Origin: Bradyrhizobium archetypum
GTDB taxonomy: Bacteria; Pseudomonadota; Alphaproteobacteria; Rhizobiales; Xanthobacteraceae
Assembly: GCF_013114835.1 (NCBI RefSeq)
Contig: NZ_JAAVLW010000001.1
Span: forward strand, 682,001-746,000
DNA length: 64,000 nucleotides
Reading direction: 5' to 3'
In this document: one piece after another, positions 16,157 through 26,514 of the stretch
How positions within the stretch are numbered: position 1 is the stretch's first letter
Layout of the letters: the number at the start of each line of letters is the position of its first letter
Position numbers and translations under genes: made by a program
The notes under the pieces: model-generated
What the model was told of the DNA's origin: nothing
Database searches by the model: none
The model's input: only the letters and a program-made list of their open reading frames with translations

Positions 16157-17817
16157 GAGGACGCCTGCTCCGCCGCTTCGGTCAGGCCCTGCTCGCGGTC
16201 GCGCCGGCGCGCCTCGGCCGATCGCTTGTCCGGCGGCCCCCAGCCGCCGCCGCCGGAGGAACGGATCTCAAGGCAGTCGCCGGGACGCAGCTCGATGCCG
16301 ACTTCCTTGGTGCGGAGCACGCGCGGCTGGCGGCCTTCGGACAAGAGACGATAACGATGCGGCTTGCCGTCCTTGCCGCCCAGCATGCCGCAGGGACCAT
16401 GGCGCGCGCCGTCGCCGGCCGTGTTGCCCTTGGCGGGCTTTTCGGTTTCCAGCACCAGATCGAGCGACACGCCGAGGCCGCCGCGATGCTGGCCGTCCCC
16501 GCCCGAACCGGGGCGGAATTCATGGGTGCGGAAATGCAGGGGAAAGCGCACCTCGGCGACTTCAAGGCTGCCGAACTTCAGCCCGCCGACCGAATGCCAC
16601 TCGCCGATCGACGACCAGCCGTCGCCGCCGGACGACGCACCGCCGCCGGGCCGCGCCTGGAACAGGTGCCAGATGAAATTCTTTCCCGTGCGCGGGTCTT
16701 CGCCCTGGATTGCGATCCGGAACCTTCGGCTCCAGCCGGCCATCGCGCGTTCCGGACACGACGCCGCCAGCGCCTTCACGATCGCTTCCACGATTTCATT
16801 CGAGGGATGGCTTGTGCACAGCGTCACCGGCCTGCCCGGATCGGCCCACACCACCGTGCCCTGTTTTGCGATCACCTTCAGCGGGCGCAGCGCGCCGGTG
16901 TTCTTCGGAATTTCGGCGTCGATCAGATAGGCAAACGCCATCGCGACCGCCGCCTGCATGTTGGCGTGGGAGGAGTTCACAAAGCTGGTCGATTGCGGGT
17001 CGCAGTCGGACAAATCGACCTCGACGTCGCTGCCCTTCTTGGTGACCTTCGCAGCGATGCGGATGTCGGTGCGGCCATGGCCGTCATCATCGAGAAACGC
17101 CTCGCCATAAAACACGCCATCCTTCCATGTCGAAACCACCGCGCGGGTCTGCTGCTCCGTGGCGTCGAGGATCGCTTCCATGGCCGCTTCGACCACGGGC
17201 GCGCCGAATTCGCCGAACAGCCGCGACAGCCGCCGCTCGCCGAGATGCGCTGCACCGAGCATCGCCGCGAGGTCGCCGCGGAATTCCCGGGGGTTACGGA
17301 TGTTCAGCGCCAAGAGATCGAGCAGATCGTCGCGGAGCTTGCCGGCCTCGTAGAGCTTGATCGGCGGGACACGCAACCCCTCCTGATAGATCTCGGTGGC
17401 GGCTGGATTGTAGGCGCCATGGGTGGCGCCGCCGATGTCGCTCTGGTGCGCGCGCACGATGGTCCAGAGCAGGCGCTTGCCGCCGGCGAAGACCGGCACG
17501 AAGGCGGTGAGATCAGGCAGATGGCTGCCGCCGTAATAGGGATCGTTGAGCAGGATGACATCGCCCTGCGCGACGTCCTTGAACCGCTCCTCGACGGCGA
17601 TCGTCGCCCACGGCAACGCGCCGACATGGACCGGCAAGTGATCGGCCTGCGCGATCAGCCGTGCCGACGTGTCGCAGATCGCCAGCGAGAAATCGCGGCT
17701 GGAATTGAGAATCTGCGAATAGGAGGTGCGAAGCATCGCCTCGCCCATCTCCTTCACGATCGAACTGAGGCGATGCTGGACGACGGAACGCGTGATAGGG
17801 TCGATCTTGGCGGACAT
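16153..17817 (-). CDS. hyuB: hydantoinase/oxoprolinase family protein, subunit B (HyuB)
   Basis: A 554-residue partner subunit of HyuA. Family motifs include GEAMLRTSYSQILNSSRDFS at the N-terminus, GDVILLNDPYYGGSHLPDL near residue 97, and the glycine-rich GSGGDGQHRGGLGV and SSGGGGWGPP near the C-terminus. Length is normal for the B subunit. It is the first gene of a likely three-gene strand group: the MFS carrier lies 45 nt upstream on the same strand, and hyuA overlaps downstream. That order suggests uptake followed by ring opening of the same compound. Confidence 0.9.
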   Translation of the reverse strand: MSAKIDPITRSVVQHRLSSIVKEMGEAMLRTSYSQILNSSRDFSLAICDTSARLIAQADHLPVHVGALPWATIAVEERFKDVAQGDVILLNDPYYGGSHLPDLTAFVPVFAGGKRLLWTIVRAHQSDIGGATHGAYNPAATEIYQEGLRVPPIKLYEAGKLRDDLLDLLALNIRNPREFRGDLAAMLGAAHLGERRLSRLFGEFGAPVVEAAMEAILDATEQQTRAVVSTWKDGVFYGEAFLDDDGHGRTDIRIAAKVTKKGSDVEVDLSDCDPQSTSFVNSSHANMQAAVAMAFAYLIDAEIPKNTGALRPLKVIAKQGTVVWADPGRPVTLCTSHPSNEIVEAIVKALAASCPERAMAGWSRRFRIAIQGEDPRTGKNFIWHLFQARPGGGASSGGDGWSSIGEWHSVGGLKFGSLEVAEVRFPLHFRTHEFRPGSGGDGQHRGGLGVSLDLVLETEKPAKGNTAGDGARHGPCGMLGGKDGKPHRYRLLSEGRQPRVLRTKEVGIELRPGDCLEIRSSGGGGWGPPDKRSAEARRRDREQGLTEAAEQASS

Positions 17818-17862
17818 GGTTACCCGTTATTGCTTGTGGCGCTTCGAAACCGAGGCCAAGGG

Positions 17863-19095
17863 TCAGGTATACAGTAAAAACACGATCGTCCCCACGATCA
17901 AGGCCGCCGCCATGAACAGCAGCACCGCTGGCAGGCCCAGCATCGCCGCGACCACGCCTGTTGCCGATTGCATCAGCGCGGCGCCGAGGAAGAACGCGAG
18001 GTTGATGGCCGACAGCGCCTTGCCGGCATTCTGCGCGCCCGCCATTTGCTGCGTCATGCCGAACAGCAACGGCTGCGTCGATATGGCGATGCCGATCAGG
18101 ATAAACAGCGCGCCGTCGATCCGCGCCGGCACGGCGCTTATGCCGAGCAGCTCAGAAAGCGGATAATTTGGCGCGCCGGCCGCCATCAGGGCGAGCAGCA
18201 GCGCGGCAAAGCAATGCGTCGCCGCCAGCACTTCGCGGCGATGCCCGATGGTACGAGCGACAATCCCCATCAGTACGGGACCGGCGATCAGCGCGAGCGT
18301 GAACAGGCCGAGCGCGTTGCCGGCCTCGACGCGGCCGAGCGCCTTGATCTCCATCAGCCATGGGCCGCCCCACAGTCCCCTTAGTACGAGCGAGGCGGCG
18401 AGCGACACCAGCGCCAGCGCGATCAGGCCGCGCAACTGATACGACAGGCCGATGCGCAACACCTCGGCCATTTGCGACAGCGGCGAGGACGGATCGGCAT
18501 GCGCGGCCGGCTGTTTCGGGACCAGCGCAAACACCGCGAGCGCGACGGCGGCGCCGAGGCCGGCGGAGATCCAGAACCCTGCCCGCCAGCCAAAATGTTC
18601 GACGACGAAGGCCAACGGGCTTGAGGATAATAACATGCCGATGTTGCCGACCGAGAGAATGATGCCGGACCACAGGCCGAAGCGCGCCGCCGACATCTGC
18701 TTGGCTGCCAGCGTCATCGGGCACATCAGCATGCCCGACGTGGCGATGCCGAGCAGCAATTGCCCGAACAGAAAGCCCTCGGGCCCCGTGGCGAACCCGG
18801 ATGCCAGCGCGCCGACGATGGTTCCGGCGAGCAGGCTCAGGGAAACCGGGCGGACGCCGAAGCGATCCATCGCGGCGCCAACCGGAATCTGCGAGGCGGC
18901 GAAGGCGAAATGATAGATCGAGGTGAGGCTTGCCAGTGTCTGCGGGGCAGTTGCGAAATCCGCCGCCATCACGTCGAGGCTGACGGCCGGAATCGTCCGC
19001 AGCAGCGTGGAGAGCATATGGCCGCAGGCCAGCGCCAGAAGCGCGAAAATCAAAGCGCGGAAATTGGGATCCGCGCTATCAGCCTTGCCGTCCAT
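17863..19095 (-). CDS. MFS transporter
   Basis: A 410-residue membrane carrier with about 12 predicted transmembrane helices. The loop after helix 2 reads GAAMDRFGVRPVSL, matching the major facilitator signature GxxxDRxGxR. The central cytoplasmic loop (about 195-215) is Pro/Ala/His-rich. It lies 45 nt upstream of hyuB on the same strand and about 80 nt downstream of the CmcJ-like gene, so it may carry the substrate or product of those enzymes. The direction of transport cannot be read from the sequence. Confidence 0.87.
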   Translation of the reverse strand: MDGKADSADPNFRALIFALLALACGHMLSTLLRTIPAVSLDVMAADFATAPQTLASLTSIYHFAFAASQIPVGAAMDRFGVRPVSLSLLAGTIVGALASGFATGPEGFLFGQLLLGIATSGMLMCPMTLAAKQMSAARFGLWSGIILSVGNIGMLLSSSPLAFVVEHFGWRAGFWISAGLGAAVALAVFALVPKQPAAHADPSSPLSQMAEVLRIGLSYQLRGLIALALVSLAASLVLRGLWGGPWLMEIKALGRVEAGNALGLFTLALIAGPVLMGIVARTIGHRREVLAATHCFAALLLALMAAGAPNYPLSELLGISAVPARIDGALFILIGIAISTQPLLFGMTQQMAGAQNAGKALSAINLAFFLGAALMQSATGVVAAMLGLPAVLLFMAAALIVGTIVFLLYT

Positions 19096-19173
19096 GCGCC
19101 GTCTCGCCCCAAGCTGTTTTGGGGCGAGGTACCATCAATAGCGCGGGAATGCGAATCCGGCTGCTCGCCGCGA

Positions 19174-20019
19174 TCAGTTCCTGTGGAACACCAGCGTTCG
19201 CAGCTCGATGCTCTCGCGCGGCGGCGCATCGGCCGGCGTGCTCGGATCGGTGAAGGCGGTGTGCGGCCCAAACCTCGTGCGGCCGTCGGTCGCGGAATCG
19301 TAGCACTTCAGGAGCAACGCCTCGTCGGTCCGCATTTCCGGAATGTAGTACCAGCGATGGTTCGGGTTGTATTTTACGGAGTAGGTCTCGCCGGTGCGGT
19401 TCGGATAGATCAGATCGGAGGCGATGAGATCGCCCGGCTCGACGGTCTGGCCGTCGCACATGGCGAGCGGCGTATCACGCAAGGGGCCCCGGATTGGGCG
19501 CCACACATTGATGACCTGCACGCGTCCCTTCAGCAGTTCGTCCGCCTCATCTGGCAGATGCTCGCGAACGCGGTTGGCGCCTGACTTATCGGTCTGATCG
19601 ACATGGACGCGCGTGGCCGGCTGGCGCGGGCCGGCGCCTCTGATATCGGCGGCGCCTTCGACGCGCTTGCGCACGGTGTGATCGAAGATGAAGACGCGAT
19701 CGGCCTTCAGCGTCGCCTTCAGGAAGGCTTCCACGGCGGGATAGTAGACGTTCCTCACTTCCTTGTCGTCGTAGAAATTTTTGACGATGGTAGGATGGCG
19801 GACCAGTGCAAAGCCTTCGCGGTCCAAGGACAGATTAGCGGCGATCAGTCGCGCGTCGAAGATCGGGACGTTGTGCGGTTCGGGCAGCGCGGTGGATTTG
19901 GGTTCGCCCGGTGGCGGATCGAACGCGTAGGTGCGGGGCTTTCCCGCTGTCGGCGCGAGATAGTTCAGCTCGGCCGTGACGAAGGGAAGCGATTCGAGTT
20001 TGGCTTGCTGCAGGCCCAT
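19174..20019 (-). CDS. CmcJ/NvfI-family oxidoreductase-like protein
   Basis: A 281-residue protein of the CmcJ/AsaB/NvfI group, whose characterised fungal members include 2-oxoglutarate/Fe(II)-type oxygenases and whose bacterial namesake is from the cephamycin cluster. The HxD pair of an iron site is likely in RVHVDQT near residue 138, and a candidate distal region is NPNHRWYYIPEM near 219. The start at 20019 is supported by AGGAG directly upstream; a 20-residue longer frame is less likely. It precedes the MFS and hydantoinase genes on the same strand. No biosynthetic cluster surrounds it, so a catabolic oxygenase role is an alternative. Confidence 0.72.
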   Translation of the reverse strand: MGLQQAKLESLPFVTAELNYLAPTAGKPRTYAFDPPPGEPKSTALPEPHNVPIFDARLIAANLSLDREGFALVRHPTIVKNFYDDKEVRNVYYPAVEAFLKATLKADRVFIFDHTVRKRVEGAADIRGAGPRQPATRVHVDQTDKSGANRVREHLPDEADELLKGRVQVINVWRPIRGPLRDTPLAMCDGQTVEPGDLIASDLIYPNRTGETYSVKYNPNHRWYYIPEMRTDEALLLKCYDSATDGRTRFGPHTAFTDPSTPADAPPRESIELRTLVFHRN

Positions 20020-20379
20020 GGTGGTCTCCTGGACTCCATTGTTGTTCTGCTTGATGTTGGCGTGACCGCCGGGCCTCACAAGGCGCGCTCGAAAATAGCA
20101 ACATTGCCGCTCCCGGCGGCGGCAAACAGGGAAAATCCTTGTCGGAGACGCCTGCCCAACCGGATGGTATTTCCGCCGCTCACGCGTTCGTCATCGAACG
20201 CGAGCGCGCGTTGCCTCCGGTCTCACGGGCGGCCGGGATGGCGCTGACCAAGGTGATGGCGAGCGAAGGGTGACGAGCACAAGATTCTGGTAGGAGTCGT
20301 TCATCAGCGGCACCGCCATCAATGTCGACGGCGAACAGCAGCAGTGATGCAAGGCATTACGTGCAGCAAACTCAGGTCA

Positions 20380-20524
20380 CCTCGCCCCGCTTGCGGGGAG
20401 AGGTCGAAACTCAAGCGCAGCTTGAATTCGGGTGAGGGGGACTCTCCGCGAGCACCTGTACTAGAGAGGTCGCGGAGGCAGCCCTCACCCCAGCCCTCTC
20501 CCCGCAAGAGCGGGGCGAGGGAGA
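20380..20524. repeat. palindromic repeat, family CTCGCCCCGC...GCGGGGCGAG, copy 1
   Basis: Outer arms CCTCGCCCCGCTTGCGGGGAG and CCCCGCAAGAGCGGGGCGAGG enclose inner arms GGGTGAGGGGG and CCCTCACCC. A related copy lies at 26360-26498. The rest of the 20020-20531 gap shows no gene I can support. Confidence 0.75.
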
Positions 20525-20531
20525 TTGATTC

Positions 20532-20831
20532 TTAAACCGCGTCCTTGGCGGCCTTGACCGGGCGGGCCCGGACGATCTTGCGGGCCGGCTTGGCCTTGAA
20601 CATCATTTCTTCGCCCGTGAAGGGGTTGGTGCCCTTACGAGCCTTGGTCGCCGGCTTCTTGACCACGACGAACTTCGCGAAGCCAGGAACGAGGAATAGC
20701 CCGTTCTTCTTGAGCTCCTTGTGACCGACGTCAACGAGCGTGTCCATCACGTTCTTGACCTCTTTCTTCGAAAGTTCGGTGGTGGTCGCGATCTTCTCGA
20801 TCAGCTGCGACTTAGACATTTGGGTGGCCAT
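20532..20831 (-). CDS. hup: HU family DNA-binding protein
   Basis: A 99-residue nucleoid protein of the HU/IHF fold. The N-terminal helices (SKSQLIEKIATTTELSKKEVK), the hinge with PGFAKF near residue 50, and the DNA-binding arm GTNPFTGEEMMFKAKPARK at about 66-85 are all present. A short basic tail (RARPVKAAKDAV) extends it past the usual 90 residues. It would bind and bend DNA non-specifically as a dimer. It is monocistronic, transcribed away from the ABC operon starting at 21261. The 429-nt region between the two genes should hold both promoters. Confidence 0.92.
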   Translation of the reverse strand: MATQMSKSQLIEKIATTTELSKKEVKNVMDTLVDVGHKELKKNGLFLVPGFAKFVVVKKPATKARKGTNPFTGEEMMFKAKPARKIVRARPVKAAKDAV

Positions 20832-21260
20832 GGTTGCTCCATTGATTCTGGCACAGGGCGACGATATGGCGAAAAACGCCTAGAAAATAGGGTTTTCGAC
20901 ATTCTGCACAGCTATCTCGCTAGTCGAGTTGCAGTGATTCGTCCAATTTTTCCGGGGTTTTTTCGCATCGGAAGCCCTCCGGAGCCTATTTTTAGGGGGA
21001 TTCAGCGAACCCCGACGCCCCATTTCCGGACAATCCGGGGCTGCTCTCCAGTCCCCGTCTCTATCGGAGCGGGCCGTGAATTTGCCTTCCGGCAGGACGA
21101 ATGCGCAGATGGATCGGCGGCAAGCACGTTGTTTTCAGGAAGGATTTTCCAGGCCACCGCGTTGATTTGAAAATGACTCGCGCTCCCGATCCATCGTAAC
21201 ATCGCGGCCAAGGCGGACGCGTGAACGGTTCGCCATCAGTATCGTGTTCGGAGACTTCGC

Positions 21261-22877
21261 ATGGATTTGACGCGCCTTGAAATCAATCGCCGCACCGCGC
21301 TGCTGACGTCGGCGGCCATCGCGGCCAACGTGATCAATCCAATGCGCGCCTTCGCCCAGGAAACCCCACGCAAGGGCGGCGTGTTCACCGTCCATTACGC
21401 CGCCGAGCAGCGCCAGCTCAACCCGAGCATCCAGGCTTCCACCGGCGTCTACATCATCAGCGGCAAGATCCAGGAGAACCTCGTCGATCTCGATGCCAAC
21501 GGCCAACCGGTCGGCGTGCTCGCCGAAAGCTGGGAGGCCACGCCTGACGGCAAGACGGTGACCTTCAAGCTGCGCCAGGGCGTCACCTGGCACGACGGCA
21601 AGCCGTTCACCTCGGCCGACGTCGAATTCACTGCCATGAACATGTGGAAGAAGATCCTCAATTACGGATCGACGCTGCAGCTCTTCCTCACCGCGGTCGA
21701 GACACCGGATGCCCACACCGCGGTGTTCAAATACGAGCGGCCGATGCCGCTGAACCTGTTGCTGCGCGCCCTGCCCGACCTCGGCTATGTCTCGGCCAAG
21801 CATCTCTATGAGAGCGGCGATATCAGGCAGAACCCGACCAACCTCGCCCCCGTCGGCACCGGCCCGTTCAAGTTCGTCAAGTATGAGCGCGGGCAATACA
21901 TCATCGCCGACCGCAACGAGAATTACTGGCGGCCCAATGCGCCCTATCTCGATCGCATCGTGTGGAAGGTGATCACCGATCGCGCAGCTGCGGCCGCGCA
22001 AATGGAAGCCGGCGAACTTCACTATGCTCCATTCTCGAGCCTGACGCTCTCGGATCTCGCTCGCCTCGGCAAGGACAAGCGCTTCATCGTCTCCACCAAG
22101 GGCAATGAGGGCAACGCGCGGACCAACACGCTGGAATTCAACTTCCGGCGCAAGGAACTGTCCGATATCAAGGTTCGCCGCGCGATCGCGCACGCGATCA
22201 ACGTGCCGTTCTTCATCGACAACTTCCTCGGCGATTTCGCCAAGCTCGGCACCGGACCGATCCCCTCGACCTCGACCGATTTCTATCCGGGGCCGGACAC
22301 GCCGCAATATCCCTATGACAAGGCCAAGGCGGCCGCACTGCTCGACGAAGCCGGCTTCAAGGCCGGCCGCGGCGGCACGCGCTTCTCGCTCAAACTGTTG
22401 CCCGCGCCGTGGGGTGAGGACATCTCGCTGTGGTCGACCTTCATCCAGCAATCGCTCGGTGAGGTCGGGATTCCCGTCGAGATCGTGCGCAACGACGGCG
22501 GCGGCTTCCTCAAGCAGGTCTATGACGAACACGCATTCGACCTCGCCACCGGCTGGCATCAATACCGCAACGATCCCGCGGTCTCGACCACGGTCTGGTA
22601 CCGCTCCGGCCAGCCCAAGGGCGCGCCATGGACCAACCAGTGGGGGTGGGAAGACAAGAACGTCGACAAGACCATCGACGATGCTGCGACCGAAGTCGAT
22701 CCGGCCAAGCGCAAGGCGCTCTATGCCCAGTTCGTCAAGGAAGTGAATACCGAGCTGCCGGTCTGGATGCCGATCGAGCAGATTTTCGTCACCACGATCA
22801 CGGCCAAGGCGCGCAACCATTCCAATACTCCGCGCTGGGGATCGACGAGCTGGCACGATCTTTGGCTTTCGGCCTAA
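21261..22877 (+). CDS. peptide/nickel-type ABC transporter substrate-binding protein (family 5)
   Basis: A 538-residue periplasmic solute-binding protein. The N-terminus carries a Tat-like signal (NRRTALLTSAAIAANVI, cleavage after AFA near residue 34). The mature part has the SBP_bac_5 features LNPSIQAS, LAESWEATPDGKTVTFKLRQGVTWHDGKP and GTGPFKF. These proteins bind oligopeptides, opines, nickel or glycosides. It is the first gene of a four-gene operon with two permeases and a fused ATPase. GGAGA lies about 7 nt before the ATG. The cargo is unknown. Confidence 0.92.
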   Translation: MDLTRLEINRRTALLTSAAIAANVINPMRAFAQETPRKGGVFTVHYAAEQRQLNPSIQASTGVYIISGKIQENLVDLDANGQPVGVLAESWEATPDGKTVTFKLRQGVTWHDGKPFTSADVEFTAMNMWKKILNYGSTLQLFLTAVETPDAHTAVFKYERPMPLNLLLRALPDLGYVSAKHLYESGDIRQNPTNLAPVGTGPFKFVKYERGQYIIADRNENYWRPNAPYLDRIVWKVITDRAAAAAQMEAGELHYAPFSSLTLSDLARLGKDKRFIVSTKGNEGNARTNTLEFNFRRKELSDIKVRRAIAHAINVPFFIDNFLGDFAKLGTGPIPSTSTDFYPGPDTPQYPYDKAKAAALLDEAGFKAGRGGTRFSLKLLPAPWGEDISLWSTFIQQSLGEVGIPVEIVRNDGGGFLKQVYDEHAFDLATGWHQYRNDPAVSTTVWYRSGQPKGAPWTNQWGWEDKNVDKTIDDAATEVDPAKRKALYAQFVKEVNTELPVWMPIEQIFVTTITAKARNHSNTPRWGSTSWHDLWLSA

Positions 22878-22900
22878 GCCGTAATCCGCCAAGATAGGTT

Positions 22901-23878
22901 ATGCGCATCTTGACCCTTGCGGGGCGGCGGCTTGCCGCCTCGATCCCGACCCTTATCCTGATCCTGATCGGCGTGTTCCTGCTCTTGCAGTTCGCGCCGG
23001 GCGACACTGTCGATGCCATGATGGCGCAGATGGGCGGCGGCGATGCCGCAACCGCGCGCGAGCTGCGCAAATTCTACGGGCTCGACCTTTCCATTCCCGC
23101 CCAGCTCGGCAATTACCTTTGGCGACTGGTGCGGCTCGACCTCGGCTTCTCCTCGATCTACGGCAAGCCGGTGGCCTCGGTGATCCTGGAGCGGCTGCCG
23201 CCGACCATCCTCCTGATGACCGCGTCGCTGTCGTTTGCGTTCTTCTTCGGCCTCGTGTTCGGCGTGATCGCAGCGCGCGGCGTCAACCGCTGGCCGGACA
23301 CGCTGATCTCGACGCTTGGCCTGATCTTCTACGCCACGCCCTCGTTCTGGTTCGGCCTGATGGCGATCGTGGTGTTTTCCGTTTACCTGCAGTGGCTGCC
23401 GCCCGGCGGCTTCGAGGATATCGGCGCGGTGCGGACCGGGATCTGGCGCGTGCTGGATATCGCGAGCCATCTGGTGCTGCCGACGCTGACCCTCGGGCTG
23501 ATCTTCCTGGCGATCTACCTGCGCATCATGCGCGCTTCCATGCTGGAGGTGCTGAACCTCGATTATGTCCGGACCGCGCGCGCCAAGGGGCTCGACGAGA
23601 CGCGAGTGGTGACGCGGCACGTGCTGCGCAATGCGCTGCTGCCGATGGTGACGCTGATCGGGCTGCAGGCCGGCACCATGCTGGGCGGATCGGTAGTGGT
23701 CGAAAGCGTGTTCTCGCTGCCCGGCCTAGGCCGGCTTGCCTATGAATCGGTGGTGCAGCGCGACCTCAACACGCTGCTCGGCATCGTATTCGTCTCGGCA
23801 CTGCTCGTCATCACCGTGAACTTCGTCGTCGACCTCATCTATGCGCGGCTCGATCCGCGCATTACGGCCGAGGGCTAG
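22901..23878 (+). CDS. ABC transporter permease, DppB/OppB type
   Basis: A 325-residue inner-membrane permease with about six transmembrane helices. The first helix follows RRLAASIPTLILILIGVFLL, and the ATPase-coupling EAA-like loop reads DYVRTARAKGLDETRVVTRH near residue 225. It begins 23 nt after the binding-protein stop and ends 4 nt before the next permease. Together they form the transmembrane channel of the 21261-26341 importer. Confidence 0.92.
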   Translation: MRILTLAGRRLAASIPTLILILIGVFLLLQFAPGDTVDAMMAQMGGGDAATARELRKFYGLDLSIPAQLGNYLWRLVRLDLGFSSIYGKPVASVILERLPPTILLMTASLSFAFFFGLVFGVIAARGVNRWPDTLISTLGLIFYATPSFWFGLMAIVVFSVYLQWLPPGGFEDIGAVRTGIWRVLDIASHLVLPTLTLGLIFLAIYLRIMRASMLEVLNLDYVRTARAKGLDETRVVTRHVLRNALLPMVTLIGLQAGTMLGGSVVVESVFSLPGLGRLAYESVVQRDLNTLLGIVFVSALLVITVNFVVDLIYARLDPRITAEG

Positions 23879-23882
23879 CGCG

Positions 23883-24713
23883 ATGGATGCGGTCAAGCGC
23901 TATTTCCGAAGTCCCGCCGCGATCGCGGGCCTGATCCTGCTCCTGATCGTGATCGCGATGGCGATCTCGGCCGGCTGGCTCTATCCGCGCGATCCCTTGG
24001 CGCTCGCCGGCCGGCCGCTGGTCTGGCCGTTCTCCAACCCGCGCTTCCTGCTCGGCACCGACAATTCGGGACGCGACATCGCCGCGCAGATTTTCTACGG
24101 CGCGCGGATCTCGCTCCTGATCGGCGGCGTCGCCACGGCGATCGCGATCCTGATCGGCATCCTGGTCGGCGCCTTCGCCGGCTACTATGGCGGCTGGGTC
24201 GACAATGTCTTGATGCGGATCACCGAAGCGTTCCAGACGCTGCCAAACTTCGTGCTGCTCTTGGTGCTGGTTGCCGTGTTCGGCTCGACGCTGACAACGG
24301 TGACCATCGCTGTCGGCGTGGTATCGTGGCCGGCGCCGGCGCGGCTGACCCGCGCGGAATTTTTGTCGCTGCGCAACCGCGAATTCGTCCAGGCCGGACG
24401 AACGCTCGGCATGAAGAATATCCAGCTCATTTTCGGCGAGATCCTGCCCAATGCGCTGCCACCGGTCATCGTCTATGCCAGCGTGGTGATGGCGGTGGCG
24501 ATCCTGCTCGAGAGCGCGCTCGCCTTTCTGCGGCTGTCCGATCCGAACGTCGCGTCCTGGGGCAATTTGATCGGTCTCGGCCGCGACGTGCTGCGGGTGC
24601 AGTGGTACGTCTCGGCAATCCCCGGCATCGCCATCCTCGTTACCGTTCTCGCGGTGTCGCTGGTGGGCCAGGGCCTCAACGATGCGCTCAATCCGAGGCT
24701 GAAAGGCCGATGA
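23883..24713 (+). CDS. ABC transporter permease, DppC/OppC type
   Basis: A 276-residue permease partner with the family's opening segment ([12 protein letters not shown]), the loop [20 protein letters not shown] near residue 55 and the coupling loop [18 protein letters not shown] near 178. It starts at the ATG 4 nt after the preceding stop, and its own TGA overlaps the ATG of the ATPase gene (ATGA). Upstream in-frame codons lie inside the preceding gene and are not used. Confidence 0.92.
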   Translation: MDAVKRYFRSPAAIAGLILLLIVIAMAISAGWLYPRDPLALAGRPLVWPFSNPRFLLGTDNSGRDIAAQIFYGARISLLIGGVATAIAILIGILVGAFAGYYGGWVDNVLMRITEAFQTLPNFVLLLVLVAVFGSTLTTVTIAVGVVSWPAPARLTRAEFLSLRNREFVQAGRTLGMKNIQLIFGEILPNALPPVIVYASVVMAVAILLESALAFLRLSDPNVASWGNLIGLGRDVLRVQWYVSAIPGIAILVTVLAVSLVGQGLNDALNPRLKGR

Positions 24714-26341
24714 GCGCGAAAGATACCATCCTCTCGCTCGATCGCTTGAGCGTCCGCCTGCCCGGCGGCGCGGATAGAGCACATGCGCTATCGGGCGTGT
24801 CGCTGGAAATCGCTTCCAACGAGATCCTCTGCGTGGTCGGCGAATCCGGCTCCGGCAAGTCGATGATGGCGAATGCGATCATGCGGCTGCTGCCCAATGA
24901 GGTGGCGATCGATGGCGGCCGAATGTTATTCGAGGGCCGCGACCTCTGCGCAGCTTCGGTTGCTGAAATGCGCGAGGTCCGCGGCGCCGGCATTGCGATG
25001 ATCTTCCAGGAGCCGATGACGGCGCTCAATCCGCTGCGCACCATCGGCGACCAGATCGCCGAGATGTTCTCGACCCATACCGAATTGTCGAAGGCCGAGA
25101 TCGGCGCGAAAGTATTGGCGCTGCTCGCCGACGTGCGCATTCCCGATCCGAAGCTGGCGGCAAGGGCCTATCCGCATGAACTCTCCGGCGGCCAGCGCCA
25201 GCGCGCCATGATCGCGATGGCACTGGCGCTCGATCCAAAACTGCTGATCGCCGATGAGCCGACCACCGCGCTCGACGTCACCACACAGGCGCAGATATTG
25301 AAACTGATCCGCGACCTGCAGCAGCGCCGCAGGACGGCGGTGATGTTCATCACCCATGATTTCGGCGTGGTGGCCGAGATCGCCCACCGCGTGGTGGTGA
25401 TGCAGCATGGCCTCATCGTCGAGCACGGCACGGCTTCCGATGTGCTGCACCGTCCGCAGCATACCTACACCAGGCAGCTCATCGCCGCCGTGCCGCCGCT
25501 GAAGGCGCCACCGCCGCGCGTGCTGGCAGCCGATAACATCCTGACGATCACGGATGTCTCGAAAACCTATCGCACCGGGGGCTTTCTCGGGCGCGGCGCG
25601 CGGGTGACGCCGGCCGTGAAGAATGTCTCGCTCAACCTGCCGCGCGGTGCGACGCTCGGCATCGTCGGCGAATCCGGCTCCGGCAAATCGACGCTGGCGC
25701 GCTGCATCGTGCGGCTGATCGATCCCGATACCGGATCAATCGTGCTCGATGGCAGCGACTGGGCGACGATGTCGCGTGAAGAGGTCCGCCGCGAGACGCG
25801 CCACATCCAGATGGTGTTTCAGGACCCGTTTGCCTCGCTCAACCCGCGCCGCAAGGCGGCGGAACTGGTGGCGCAAGGGCCGATCGTGCATGGCACGCCG
25901 CGGGCGGAAGCGATCGCGCACGCCAGGGAGCTGTTCGCGCTGGTCGGGCTCGACCCTTCCGCCGGCGACCGCTATCCGCATGAATTCTCCGGCGGCCAGC
26001 GCCAGCGCATCGGTCTCGCCCGCGCCTTGGCGCTGAAGCCGGACGTGCTGGTGGCGGACGAGCCGGTGTCGGCGCTCGACGTTTCCGTGCAGGCGCAGGT
26101 GCTGAAACTGCTGGCTGAATTGCGGGCGCGGCTTCGGCTTTCCATCGTCTTCATCACCCATGATCTGCGTGTTGCGGCGCAGATCTGCGACCTCGTTGCG
26201 GTCATGAAGGACGGCGAAGTGGTGGAGCACGGCCGCGCGGCGGAAGTGTTCGGCAATCCGCAGCATCCCTATACGCAGGCACTACTGGATTCGATCCCGG
26301 GCGGCGAGTTCGCCCGGGAGCATGCCACGGAGGCGGTGTAG
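24710..26341 (+). CDS. dipeptide-type ABC transporter ATP-binding protein, DppD-DppF fusion
   Basis: A 543-residue protein with two complete ABC ATPase domains in one chain, the DppD-like half first and the DppF-like half second. Each has a Walker A ([10 protein letters not shown] near residue 45 and [10 protein letters not shown] near 325), an ABC signature (LSGGQRQR and FSGGQRQR) and a Walker B ([12 protein letters not shown] and [12 protein letters not shown]). In many operons these are separate genes, as in the second system at 53115-55183. The ATGA overlap with the permease fixes the start. A palindromic repeat lies just downstream and probably ends the operon. Confidence 0.92.
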   Translation: MSAKDTILSLDRLSVRLPGGADRAHALSGVSLEIASNEILCVVGESGSGKSMMANAIMRLLPNEVAIDGGRMLFEGRDLCAASVAEMREVRGAGIAMIFQEPMTALNPLRTIGDQIAEMFSTHTELSKAEIGAKVLALLADVRIPDPKLAARAYPHELSGGQRQRAMIAMALALDPKLLIADEPTTALDVTTQAQILKLIRDLQQRRRTAVMFITHDFGVVAEIAHRVVVMQHGLIVEHGTASDVLHRPQHTYTRQLIAAVPPLKAPPPRVLAADNILTITDVSKTYRTGGFLGRGARVTPAVKNVSLNLPRGATLGIVGESGSGKSTLARCIVRLIDPDTGSIVLDGSDWATMSREEVRRETRHIQMVFQDPFASLNPRRKAAELVAQGPIVHGTPRAEAIAHARELFALVGLDPSAGDRYPHEFSGGQRQRIGLARALALKPDVLVADEPVSALDVSVQAQVLKLLAELRARLRLSIVFITHDLRVAAQICDLVAVMKDGEVVEHGRAAEVFGNPQHPYTQALLDSIPGGEFAREHATEAV

Positions 26342-26359
26342 CTCTAGCGGGCGGTGTCT

Positions 26360-26498
26360 CTTCTCCCGCTCCCCGCTCTTCGCGGGGAGAGGGTTGGGGT
26401 GAGGGGCTGCTTCCACATACTCCAACGCTCATTTGGATTCGCGGAGAGAGCCCCTCACCCCGACCCTCTCCCCGTGAAGGATGGGGAGTGGGAGAAGT
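26360..26498. repeat. palindromic repeat, family CTCCCCGC...GAGAAG, copy 2
   Basis: Outer arms CTTCTCCCGCTCCCC and GGGGAGTGGGAGAAG enclose GAGGGTTGGGGTGAGGGGC and GCCCCTCACCCCGACCCTC. It is related to the copy at 20380-20524 and sits between the converging ABC operon and oxidoreductase gene. Confidence 0.78.
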
Positions 26499-26514
26499 GG
26501 CAGCTCATCATGCG

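Noticed and set aside
20139..20273. 44-codon frame with TTG start (SETPAQPDGISAAHAF...)
   Set aside because: Plausible composition and a weak GGGAAAA upstream, but no recognisable family and no operon link; it may be a gene remnant. Not enough to call.
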